From NCBI GenBank assembly GCA_021732285.1, contig JAKFVH010000280.1:1-42596 (forward strand): a stretch of DNA of 42,596 nt, read 5' to 3'. A program made the translations under genes and the position numbers. Shown here in pieces: positions 34,011 to 40,828 of this stretch. Source of the DNA: Reyranella sp. (GTDB taxonomy: Bacteria > Pseudomonadota > Alphaproteobacteria > Reyranellales > Reyranellaceae). The stretch's first letter is position 1. Each line of letters starts with the position of its first letter. Under the pieces are notes generated by a model. The model did not search any database, was not told where the DNA came from, and saw nothing but the letters and a program-made list of their open reading frames with translations.

Positions 34011-34670
34011 GTGAGTCTCGCCGCCGCAACATTCTGGAACAGCCGCTACACCGCGCTCGGCGCCTGCTGGGGCAACGGCGGCAGCCCCACGCTGAAGATG
34101 GCGTTGCGCCATTTCCCGCGGCGCGGCCGCGCGCTCGAGATCGGCTACGGCTACGGCCGCGATGTCGTGCCGCTCGCCGCGCATGGCCTCGACGTGACGG
34201 GCATCGATCCGTCCGACGCCGGCCGTGCGCTGGCCGAGCAACGGCTGCGCGCTCAGGGGCTCTCGGCGCGGCTGATGACCGCCGACTTCACCGAGGCGGC
34301 GCTGGAGCCGGGCTCGTTCGACGCCGTGCTCAGCCATCGCACGCTGCACCTCATGACCGGCCCCGGCGCGGTCGATCGCTTCGCGGGCAGGCTCGCCGCC
34401 GTGAGCCGGCCGGGCGCGCTGGTCTGCATCGGCACCCGCGACCTGCGCGACCTCGACCATGGCCGCATGAGCGCCCATCCGCACGGCCCGGGCGTCTACG
34501 AATATGCCGACCGGCCGGGCCACGTCATCAGCTACTGGGACGAGGACCGCTTCCGCAGCGCCTTCTCGGCCGACTTCGACATCGAGGCCTTCGAGCAGGC
34601 CGACGAGCCCGAGGCCTCGGACAACCCCGTCCCGTGCTACCTGACGATCATGCTGGCGCGACGCCGCTGA
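34011..34670 (+). CDS. Class I SAM-dependent methyltransferase
   Basis: A 219-residue methyltransferase from GTG 34011, 4 bases after the rhodanese fusion stop, so probably co-transcribed. The SAM-binding core is ALEIGYGYGRDVVPLAAHGLDVTGIDPSDAGRALAEQ (motif I glycine loop plus the acidic residue of strand 2), then AVLSHRTLHLM and later RPGALVCIGTRDLRD. The tail EYADRPGHVISYWDEDRFRSAFSADFDIEAFEQ is shared with bacterial thiopurine/tellurite-type methyltransferases as I recall, which suits a role in sulfur or xenobiotic detoxification next to the persulfide enzyme (inference). Confidence 0.8.
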   Translation: MSLAAATFWNSRYTALGACWGNGGSPTLKMALRHFPRRGRALEIGYGYGRDVVPLAAHGLDVTGIDPSDAGRALAEQRLRAQGLSARLMTADFTEAALEPGSFDAVLSHRTLHLMTGPGAVDRFAGRLAAVSRPGALVCIGTRDLRDLDHGRMSAHPHGPGVYEYADRPGHVISYWDEDRFRSAFSADFDIEAFEQADEPEASDNPVPCYLTIMLARRR

Positions 34671-34671
34671 C

Positions 34672-34956
34672 CTACGGCTGTGGCGGCGGCACCGGATAGC
34701 GGTTCTGCCGCAGCAGGTCTTCCATCCGCTTGATGCCGTCGCCGTAGCGGCGATTGTCGCAATCGAGTCCCGCCGCCTTGCGCGCCATGTCCGACCCGCT
34801 GGCGCCTTCGCCCTTGCTGGCCGAGCGCTGGTCCCAGTAGGCGAGAAGCTGGTCGCAGCGCGCCTTGGGTTCCATTTCCCTAGGCTGGCCGAAGGCCATC
34901 GTCGGTGCTGCGATCGCTACTGCGGTCGCGACAGCCATGTTGAGAAGACGACGCAT
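34672..34956 (-). CDS. Small exported protein, unknown function
   Basis: A 94-residue protein. I choose ATG 34956 (MRRLLNMAVATAVAIAAPTMAFG, a good signal peptide) with GAGG 7 bases upstream, rather than the GTG at 34980. The mature part contains CDQLLAYWDQRSASKGEGASGSDMARKAAGLDCDNRRYGDGIKRMEDLLRQNR, with two cysteines that could form a disulfide. Similar short proteins with C-x-n-W-x-x-R and a second LDC occur in Alphaproteobacteria, but their role is unknown. Confidence 0.75.
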   Translation of the reverse strand: MRRLLNMAVATAVAIAAPTMAFGQPREMEPKARCDQLLAYWDQRSASKGEGASGSDMARKAAGLDCDNRRYGDGIKRMEDLLRQNRYPVPPPQP

Positions 34957-34983
34957 CGGATACCTCGTGCGTGTTCGCACAGG

Positions 34984-35111
34984 CTAGAGCGGAATGCGAT
35001 GAGATGGAACCGCCCGCGGTTCCATCTCATCGCATTCGCGCGCACCGGAGATGCGTGTTGCAAGAGGCATGATGGGTCCAGCTGATTCCAGCTGGACCCA
35101 TCATGCTCTAG
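34984..35111. repeat. Twin-hairpin element, family 2, copy II (CTAGAGC...GCTCTAG)
   Basis: CTAGAGC at 34984-34990 opens the element. Hairpin one pairs 34992-35011 with 35018-35037 (20 perfect pairs). A 29-base spacer 35038-35066 begins GCGCGCACCGG. Hairpin two pairs 35067-35084 with 35089-35106 (18 perfect pairs), then TCTAG ends the element. It is the inverse of copy I at 26954, with 21 of 29 spacer bases conserved. Confidence 0.85.
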
Positions 35112-35213
35112 CGACGGCCGTCGAAGCGGCAAAGTCAGGCATTCGTGATGATTATGTGGTCGCCGCCGCCGACACGCCAGGGAAACGGCGCCGGGGCATC
35201 GCGGCTTGACGGT

Positions 35214-35459
35214 CTATTTCGTGTCTTCCGGCCGAGGAGCTTCGCCGCCCTTGCGTCGCATCAACTTGTCGAAGGCCTTCATGTCCGCACGTGAGCGCCG
35301 TTCGGCGAACCATGTCGCCGCATTCAATGCCGACACCTTTTGGGCGACCGCCAACGCGATGAACTGGTTGACGCTGATGCCCTCGCGTTTGGCCAGCTTC
35401 TCGACCTCGGCGCGGATACTGGCCGGCAATCGCAAAGGATAGGTCGTCGACGTCTTCAT
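35214..35459 (-). CDS. Ribbon-helix-helix/HicB-like antitoxin
   Basis: An 81-residue protein starting at ATG 35459, inside the PIN toxin's 3' end (4-base overlap). The N-terminus TTYPLRLPASIRAEVEKLAKREGISVNQFIALAVAQKVSAL is a ribbon-helix-helix fold of the pilus-assembly/HicB type (strand LRLP, helix, G-x-S-x-x-Q-F). The charged C-terminal half would wrap the toxin. It probably neutralises the PIN nuclease and co-represses at the palindrome 35882-35906. Confidence 0.82.
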   Translation of the reverse strand: MKTSTTYPLRLPASIRAEVEKLAKREGISVNQFIALAVAQKVSALNAATWFAERRSRADMKAFDKLMRRKGGEAPRPEDTK

Positions 35460-35878
35460 AGCGCAATCCTCTTCAAGGCCTCTCGCGGAAGCAGGAGGCC
35501 GATACCGAACTCAGCAGGCACGTCTCCATAGTCCCGACGATTGAAAGTCACGATGGCGTCGGCTCTGCCATTAACCGCCGCATCGAGTACCATGTCGTCA
35601 TTTGCATCGCGGAGTCGACCACGCCACAGGAAATGCGCCTCGACTTCTTCGACCAGGTAGGCAAGGCCGTCGAGAAACAGCTTTGTTTCGGACCGATCCA
35701 AGCCTGCCGCGTCGCGGTGCTCCGCTCGTTGGCAGATGGCCTCATACTCGATGAAGAGCGCGACAGTCGCGAGCAATGTCACTCTTCCGGACCGAGCCGC
35801 CATCAAGATGGCGGCCGAAGCACCGGGCGGGCTGCGCATCGCTGCGACAACGATATCGGTATCGAGCACGAACCGCAT
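35456..35878 (-). CDS. PIN-domain toxin (COG2569-like)
   Basis: A 140-residue ribonuclease-type toxin. I start at ATG 35878 (MRFVLDTDIVVAAMRSPPGASAAIL), the usual beginning of this group; a second ATG at 35890 lies inside the operator. Conserved acidic residues of the PIN site are visible: the aspartates in VLDTDIV, the glutamate of FIEYEAI, and the aspartates in DANDDMVLDAAV. The toxin gene precedes the antitoxin gene, the reverse of most VapBC pairs but usual for this PIN/RHH type. No Shine-Dalgarno is visible; the mRNA is likely leaderless. Confidence 0.83.
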   Translation of the reverse strand: MRFVLDTDIVVAAMRSPPGASAAILMAARSGRVTLLATVALFIEYEAICQRAEHRDAAGLDRSETKLFLDGLAYLVEEVEAHFLWRGRLRDANDDMVLDAAVNGRADAIVTFNRRDYGDVPAEFGIGLLLPREALKRIAL

Positions 35879-35881
35879 ATT

Positions 35882-35919
35882 TGATATCATATATAATATG
35901 ATATCACGGGAGATATCAA
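35882..35919 (-). promoter_or_regulatory. Promoter and operator of the PIN/RHH toxin-antitoxin operon
   Basis: On the minus strand, TTGATA (35914-35919) and TTATAT (35891-35896) with a 17-base spacer form a promoter. A 25-bp palindrome, TGATATCATAT at 35882-35892 and ATATGATATCA at 35896-35906, covers the -10 box and start site. A third half-site (GATATCA) overlaps the -35 box at 35912-35918. This AT-rich patch stands out in the GC-rich surroundings. Confidence 0.7.
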
Positions 35920-35920
35920 C

Positions 35921-36802
35921 CTAGAATCTGTACAGCTTGGCCGGCGTATCCACCAGGATCGTCTGCCGTGTCGCCTTGTCGGTCACCCATTCCTCGAACC
36001 AGCGCAGGGTCTGGGGATAGGTCGTGATGCGGTTGAGGCCGGTGTCGGTGTGCGGCCAGTCGCTGCCCCACATCAGGCGATCCGGGCTGAAGGCGTCAAG
36101 CAACATCGACGTGGCCGAGCGGGCGCGCTCGGGCCCGACACGGTAGGCGCCGCACATCACGACCCAGATGTTGCGGCTCGGTGCGTTGTCCAGCAGCGCC
36201 TTGAAGCCCGGATCGCGCGCCGGACCCAGCGTGCGATCGAACATGCCGTAGTGCGGGATCACCACCTTGTTGCCGCCGTCGAGCAGGACGGGCAGGAGCT
36301 CGGTTAGCCGGCTGCTCTCGACATAGAGGTGGATCGGCCAGTCGCGCTTCTTCGCCTCGGCCAGCATGTCCTTGTAGTAGGACCATTGCGGCGTCGGCAG
36401 GCCGTAGATGGGGAAGCGCAGCCCGCGCACGCCGATCCGCGCAAGGTTCTCCCAGTCGTCGTCGCTGACCTTGACCGACGGCGACACCCAGGGCACGCCG
36501 CGGAAACGGCCGGGTTGGGCGCGCAGCGTCTCGAACAGATAGGTATTGTCGAAGCCCAGGAAGGACGGCTGCAGGATCACGGCGCGGCCGACGCCGTTCT
36601 TCTCGGCCAGTGCCAGCAGCGTCTCCCATGAGGCGTCGTAGTCCGGCCGGTAGCGCGCATCGATCGCCATCGGCAGGCCGCGCACGAAGACGTGGGTGTG
36701 GGCGTCGATCCAGGTTGGATCGGCAGCGCGCGCCGCCGGCGCAACGGCGAGCGCTGCGGCGCCGGCGGCGAAGCCGCGCCGTTGCAAGGTGCGGATAGCC
36801 AT
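35921..36802 (-). CDS. Exported amidohydrolase (Amidohydro_2)
   Basis: A 293-residue protein with a twin-arginine-like signal (TLQRRGFAAGAAALAVAPAARA). The mature domain starts WIDAHTHVF, the H-x-H metal motif of the 2-pyrone-4,6-dicarboxylate lactonase/ACMSD-type amidohydrolases, and later has VVIPHYGMFD (third His) and LMWGSDWPHTD (the metal aspartate and DWPH motif). It hydrolyses lactones or decarboxylates aromatic-derived acids; the substrate is not visible. It is transcribed from a start at 36802 and is separated from the upstream oxygenase gene by a palindrome. Confidence 0.85.
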   Translation of the reverse strand: MAIRTLQRRGFAAGAAALAVAPAARAADPTWIDAHTHVFVRGLPMAIDARYRPDYDASWETLLALAEKNGVGRAVILQPSFLGFDNTYLFETLRAQPGRFRGVPWVSPSVKVSDDDWENLARIGVRGLRFPIYGLPTPQWSYYKDMLAEAKKRDWPIHLYVESSRLTELLPVLLDGGNKVVIPHYGMFDRTLGPARDPGFKALLDNAPSRNIWVVMCGAYRVGPERARSATSMLLDAFSPDRLMWGSDWPHTDTGLNRITTYPQTLRWFEEWVTDKATRQTILVDTPAKLYRF

Positions 36803-36854
36803 CGCGCCGACTATGGCAGAGGACGGCTACTTCTTCTCGATGTTCCTGCTCATT

Positions 36855-36933
36855 GCTGGGGGCGCGCCACTCCAGTGGCGCGTTCATTTCTTGGTGCAAG
36901 CAAGACGCGCGACTGGAGTCGCGCGCCCCCAGC
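36855..36933. repeat. Twin-hairpin palindrome, family 1, copy E (divergent centre)
   Basis: Left arm 36855-36882 and right arm 36906-36933 agree at 26 of 28 positions. The two differences are a base-pair swap inside each small hairpin: CCACT-CC-AGTGG on the left, CGACT-GG-AGTCG on the right, so both keep pairing. The middle (36883-36905) lacks TCATGAYCATGA and contains only TTCAT. It sits between the start of the amidohydrolase gene and the stop of the oxygenase gene. Confidence 0.8.
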
Positions 36934-36935
36934 GC

Positions 36936-38018
36936 TCAGCTCTGCCAGCGCGACGTTGCGCGCGCGCCCGGCGCGATGTCGGCCTCGCTTGGGGCCTGCA
37001 CCTTCTGCATGTGCTCGTAGCGCTGGGCGGCGAACCACAGCGCGTAGTCGCCCATCTTGATCGGCGGATACTTCGCCGGCCGCCCGGCCGACTGGCAGGA
37101 CGGCAGGCACTCGATCACGGTGTCGTGGTTGGGATCGCAGAAGAACGGCACGGCGTAACGCAGCTGCCCCGAGAGGTTGCGCACGCGATGCGGCGTCGAC
37201 AGGAAGCGCTCGTTGGTCCAGCGGTGCAGCATGTCGCCGCCGTTGACCACGAAGGCGTCCGGCACGCCCGGCGCTTCCAGCCAGCGGCCGTCGGGCAGGT
37301 TGATCTCCAGCCCCAGCACCTTGTTGGGCGGCAGGAGCGTCATGAACCCCGAATCGGTATGCGCCACCAGGCTGTTGACCGAGTTGTCGGCGCCGTCGAT
37401 CGCGGGATAGCGCGACATGCGCTGGATGACGTGCGCCTCGGCGAAGCAGGCGTCGAAGAAGGTCTCCGGCAGGTCGAGCGACAGCGCATAGAGCCGCACC
37501 AGCTTGCGGCACAGCGCCTCCATCGTCCCCATGTAGGCCAGCATGTTGGCACGGAAGCCCGGGATGGCGGCTTCGTCCGGCCACTTGTTCATGGCGTGGA
37601 AGCGGCGGTTGGAGAGCACATCGGGATGATCGGGCGTCTTCTCGCGGCGCAGGAAGTAGGCCTCGTTCTGGCTGGGCTTCTTGCCTTGTGCCGCGGCATT
37701 GGGCGGCGGCTTCCGCGCGATCGGCATGTAGCCGATATTGTGCTCGTCGACCTTGACCGCGAGCTTGGTCTCGAGCGGCAGCGCATGGAAGCGTGCGGCC
37801 TCGGCATAGGCGGTGTCGATCAGCGCCTGCGGCACGCCGTGGCCGGCGAGATAGTAGAAGCCGACATTCTCGAAGGCGTAGCGCAGCTCGGCGGCGGCGC
37901 GCTCGGCGGCGCCGGGCTTGCCCGCCAGGAACCCCGATACGTCGATCAACGGGATCTCGCCGCCGATCATGGTCGTCGGTGCCGGCGATGGGGTGGCGGG
38001 ACTCGTCTGCGGCTGCAT
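36936..38018 (-). CDS. IPNS-like 2-oxoglutarate/Fe(II) oxygenase, paralogue 3
   Basis: A 360-residue member of the same group as the tandem pair at 27075-29041, starting at ATG 38018 with AGAGGA before it. A 20-residue proline/threonine head (QPQTSPATPSPAPTT) precedes IPLIDVSGFLAGKPG. Iron ligands are His220, Asp222 (VAHTDSGFMTLL) and His277 (STPHRVRN). The 2-oxoglutarate arginine is Arg287 and again Ala289 replaces the family serine (LRYAVPFF). Its tail (ADIAPGARATSRWQS) is longer than in the others. Adjacent genes give no substrate hint. Confidence 0.87.
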   Translation of the reverse strand: MQPQTSPATPSPAPTTMIGGEIPLIDVSGFLAGKPGAAERAAAELRYAFENVGFYYLAGHGVPQALIDTAYAEAARFHALPLETKLAVKVDEHNIGYMPIARKPPPNAAAQGKKPSQNEAYFLRREKTPDHPDVLSNRRFHAMNKWPDEAAIPGFRANMLAYMGTMEALCRKLVRLYALSLDLPETFFDACFAEAHVIQRMSRYPAIDGADNSVNSLVAHTDSGFMTLLPPNKVLGLEINLPDGRWLEAPGVPDAFVVNGGDMLHRWTNERFLSTPHRVRNLSGQLRYAVPFFCDPNHDTVIECLPSCQSAGRPAKYPPIKMGDYALWFAAQRYEHMQKVQAPSEADIAPGARATSRWQS

Positions 38019-38151
38019 CGCTCGATCCTCTGGCAATGACGTCACGGCATTATGCGCCTCGGAGGCGCAGCAATAAATGCGCCATGCGCATGGACAACGC
38101 GCGATTTCGACCGGGCACATTCCGTTCCGGTTTGCGTAACGGCGCAATCCG

Positions 38152-38415
38152 TCAGCCGAACCAGCGACGGATGGCGGCAAGCATGAGTAGGGCGAAGCCG
38201 CCGGCGGCGCCGCCGAGGATGCCGGTAACGGTCAGCAGGGTGCGCCGCAGCCGATAGCGCTTTTGTATGTGGCGCTCATGCTCGCGGCGCCCGACGCCGA
38301 TCGGACGGTCGTAGCGATCGGGCGGGTTGGCGAGATCGCGCGTTCCCTTCCACCAGCCCCAACTTCCGCCGGCGACGGAGAACAACACCAGCAGCGTGCC
38401 GATGATCCAGTTCAT
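38152..38415 (-). CDS. Small membrane protein, unknown function
   Basis: An 87-residue protein with an N-terminal hydrophobic segment (MNWIIGTLLVLFSVAGGSWGWW) and a second near the C-terminus (LLTVTGILGGAAGGFALLMLAAI), separated by a basic linker rich in arginine (HERHIQKRYRLRR). No family is recognised. A second small membrane-protein gene lies just upstream on the same strand with similar features (a basic loop between two helices), suggesting an old duplication or a two-gene operon. Confidence 0.65.
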   Translation of the reverse strand: MNWIIGTLLVLFSVAGGSWGWWKGTRDLANPPDRYDRPIGVGRREHERHIQKRYRLRRTLLTVTGILGGAAGGFALLMLAAIRRWFG

Positions 38416-38428
38416 GGCGCCAACCCGC

Positions 38429-38695
38429 TCAGCTCCGTGACAAGCCGCTGTCGATCATGGCGAACAGCAGCCCGCCGACGATCGCGCCCAGGACGGCGGC
38501 GGCCACCGTCTTGACCAGGCGCCAACGCTTGCGGCGCACCATCACCCACTCTTCGTAGTCCTCCGGCCGGACGTGCGGCGGGCGGATCGAGGAATTCGCG
38601 GAGCGGTAGTACATCGTGGAAGTCGTCCGGCGCCATGCCAGATAGGCGAACAACGCCGCGCCGATGACGATCACGATAAGCCCGATTGGACGCAT
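38429..38695 (-). CDS. Small membrane protein, unknown function
   Basis: An 88-residue protein with two hydrophobic segments, IGLIVIVIGAALFAYLAW at the N-terminus and AAAVLGAIVGGLLFAMID at the C-terminus, and a central EDYEEWVMVRRKRWR. The organisation resembles the neighbouring 87-residue protein. I recognise no family. The gap to the downstream gene is 13 bases, so they share a transcript. Confidence 0.65.
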   Translation of the reverse strand: MRPIGLIVIVIGAALFAYLAWRRTTSTMYYRSANSSIRPPHVRPEDYEEWVMVRRKRWRLVKTVAAAVLGAIVGGLLFAMIDSGLSRS

Positions 38696-38844
38696 GACCC
38701 CCGCAGAAGCGCCAAATAAAAAAGGATGCCCGCGCTGCCGGACATCCCACTATCGAGAGATAGCTTAAGCGAAAAGAAACAGTCTGGCAACACCGCGAAG
38801 ATCCTAATAGATGAGATCCCCTTCGCGCCTGGAAGGGGAACCGG

Positions 38845-40092
38845 ATGATTGCCTGCGGACTGGATTTCGGAACGTCGAACTCGGCGATCGGCATCGCGCG
38901 CGGCGGTGCCGTCGCGCTGGCGCCGCTCGAGGACGACAAGACGCTGATGCCGAGCGCGGTGTTCTTCGACTACGAAGCGCACCGGGCCCGCTTCGGCAGC
39001 GACGCCATCGCGGCCTATGTCGGCCAGACCGAGGGCCGGCTGATGCGGGCCCTGAAGACGATCCTGGGCTCGCCCCTGATCGACGAGAAGACCAGCCTGG
39101 GCGGCCGCATGGTGCCGCTCGCCGAGGTCGTCGGCATCTTCGTGCGCCATCTGAAGCACAAGGCGGAGGCCTTCGCTGGGCAGGAGATCACGGCGGTCGT
39201 GCACGGCCGGCCGGTGCACTTCGTCGACGGCGACGCCGAGGCCGATGCGCGGGCCGAGGCCGTGCTCGAGACCATCGCCCGCGAGGCGGGGTTCCGTCAC
39301 ATCGTCTTCGTCCCCGAGCCGATCGCCGCCGCCTGGCATTACGAACAGACGGTGCATGCCGAGGAGCTGGTGCTGATCGCCGACATTGGCGGCGGCACCA
39401 GCGACTTCTCGGTCGTCCGCATCGGCCGGCAGCGCCGCGGGCGCATCGATCGCAGCGAGGACATTCTGGCGACGGCCGGCGTGCGCGTCGGCGGCACGGA
39501 TTTCGACAGCGCGCTCAGCCTTGCCGCGGTGATGCCGCTGCTGGGCCTCGGCACGCGGTTGGTCGAAAAGGACCTGCCGATGCCGAACGCGCTCTATCAT
39601 GAGCTCGCGACCTGGGCGACGATCAACTTCGCCTACACCTACAAGAACGAGCGCGAGGTCGGCGCGCTGGTCCTGGAGGCGTGCGAGCCGGACAAGGTCG
39701 GCCGGCTCTTGGCGGTGATCGCCAAGCGCCTGGGCCACCGCGTCGCCTTCGCGGTCGAGGACGCCAAGATCGCGCTCAGCGCCGACGACGATGCCGCGGT
39801 GGCCCTCGACTTCATCGAGAAGGGCCTTGCGGCCACGGCGACGCGCGCCGGCTTCGAGCGGGCGATCCACACGAGGACCGATCGGCTGTACCGGACGGCG
39901 CGCGACTGCATCGCCGCGGCAGGCCTCGACGGTGCGGCGATCGATACCGTCTTCCTCACCGGAGGTTCGAGCCGCGTGCCGGCGGTGCGCGCGGCGATCG
40001 CGCAGGCGGCGCCGGCGGCGCGCCTGGCCAGCGGCTCGGACCTCCTGTCGGTCGCGCTCGGCCTGACGGAGATGGCGCGGCGGACGACCTGA
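38845..40092 (+). CDS. yegD: YegD-like Hsp70-family protein
   Basis: A 415-residue actin-like ATPase. ATP-site motifs are GLDFGTSNSAIGI (phosphate 1), IADIGGGTSDFSVV (phosphate 2) and TVFLTGGSSRVPAVR (adenosine), with VPEPIAAAWHYE as the connecting segment. It ends after the nucleotide-binding domain, lacking the Hsp70 substrate-binding domain, which is the layout of YegD. Substrates and partners are not established. It is monocistronic, ending at a GC-rich hairpin (40091-40111). Confidence 0.85.
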   Translation: MIACGLDFGTSNSAIGIARGGAVALAPLEDDKTLMPSAVFFDYEAHRARFGSDAIAAYVGQTEGRLMRALKTILGSPLIDEKTSLGGRMVPLAEVVGIFVRHLKHKAEAFAGQEITAVVHGRPVHFVDGDAEADARAEAVLETIAREAGFRHIVFVPEPIAAAWHYEQTVHAEELVLIADIGGGTSDFSVVRIGRQRRGRIDRSEDILATAGVRVGGTDFDSALSLAAVMPLLGLGTRLVEKDLPMPNALYHELATWATINFAYTYKNEREVGALVLEACEPDKVGRLLAVIAKRLGHRVAFAVEDAKIALSADDDAAVALDFIEKGLAATATRAGFERAIHTRTDRLYRTARDCIAAAGLDGAAIDTVFLTGGSSRVPAVRAAIAQAAPAARLASGSDLLSVALGLTEMARRTT

Positions 40093-40111
40093 CGGCGCTC
40101 GATGCGCCGTC
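40091..40111 (+). terminator. GC-rich hairpin after the yegD-like gene
   Basis: GACGGCGC 40091-40098 pairs with GCGCCGTC 40104-40111 around TCGAT. No T-tract follows, so it is at best a weak or factor-dependent terminator. Confidence 0.4.
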
Positions 40112-40293
40112 TGCGTGATCGCGAGGCCGTGATGAACGAGGTCCTTCACAGTCGCAAGGCTGTGATGAGGAACATTTCAATCGCATTGCCGAAAGGTCCT
40201 GGATTCGCCTTGAGCTATGCGCTGACGTTGATGGCGCGCTCTACACGGAAGACGATAGTGTTTTTGGATAACGCATCCAGGGGGAGTGCCGCG

Positions 40294-40545
40294 GTGGCAA
40301 AGGCGATCCAGCGGCAGCTGACCTTCCGCGAGCGGCAGGTCGTCGAGCTCATCGGGCAGGGACTGCGTGGGCGCGCCATCGCCGAGAAACTGGGCATGGC
40401 GTACTTCACCTTGCGCAAGCACCGCTTGAACATCCTGCGCAAGCTGGGTTTGACGACGGCGGCGCAGCTCTCTGCCGCTGCGGCGGCGATGCAGCGGGCG
40501 ACATCGGAGCCGAACCCGGATTTCAGGCGCGCTGGAGCAGCCTGA
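40294..40545 (+). CDS. Minimal LuxR-type HTH protein (first HTH)
   Basis: An 83-residue protein. I choose GTG 40294 because CCAGGGGGAG at 40277-40286 is an excellent Shine-Dalgarno; earlier starts in the same frame have none. The GerE-type HTH is QLTFRERQVVELIGQGLRGRAIAEKLGMAYFTLRKHRLNILRKLGL. There is no receiver or ligand domain. The frame ends at TGA 40543-40545, and a second GerE domain follows directly in the -1 frame. A frameshift, natural or programmed, would fuse them into about 150 residues with tandem HTHs. Confidence 0.7.
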   Translation: MAKAIQRQLTFRERQVVELIGQGLRGRAIAEKLGMAYFTLRKHRLNILRKLGLTTAAQLSAAAAAMQRATSEPNPDFRRAGAA

Positions 40546-40745
40546 CCGCACGGCAAGTCGATATCGCCTCTCTCATCGTCGAGGGGCACAGCAGCAAGGA
40601 AATCGGCCGCTTGCTCGCCATCAGCCCCCTGACTGTCGGCAAGCATCGTCGTGACATCTTCCGTCACCTCGACGTGCACTCCGCCGCGCAACTGTGCCTG
40701 AAGGCGCGATCGATCGGCAGAGGCTCTACCCTATCAGAGGGATAG
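40506..40745 (+). pseudogene. Second LuxR-type HTH in the -1 frame
   Basis: Reading the -1 frame across 40506-40745 gives SLTARQVDIASLIVEGHSSKEIGRLLAISPLTVGKHRRDIFRHLDV and SAAQLCLKA, a complete GerE HTH ending at TAG 40743-40745. No ATG, GTG or TTG precedes the domain in that frame within about 160 bases, so it is unlikely to be translated on its own. The domain looks well preserved, so the frameshift is either recent, a programmed slip around 40505-40540, or a sequence error. Confidence 0.65.
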
Positions 40746-40828
40746 CGGCGCAAGAGCATGCGCGTCACGGTTGTTCTGTCGCCGATGCGCGGCAACCCAC
40801 AGGAGTGACAACCGACAGGAGAATCATC

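Noticed and set aside
35112..35205. Open plus-strand stretch ending DDYVVAAADTPGKRRRGIAA
   Set aside because: Protein-like in composition but has no start codon or family; possibly a gene remnant, not supportable.
38053..38069. Hairpin TGCGCCT-CGG-AGGCGCA upstream of the third oxygenase
   Set aside because: Seven pairs only, no conserved neighbours and no T-tract; may be an operator but there is nothing to support it.
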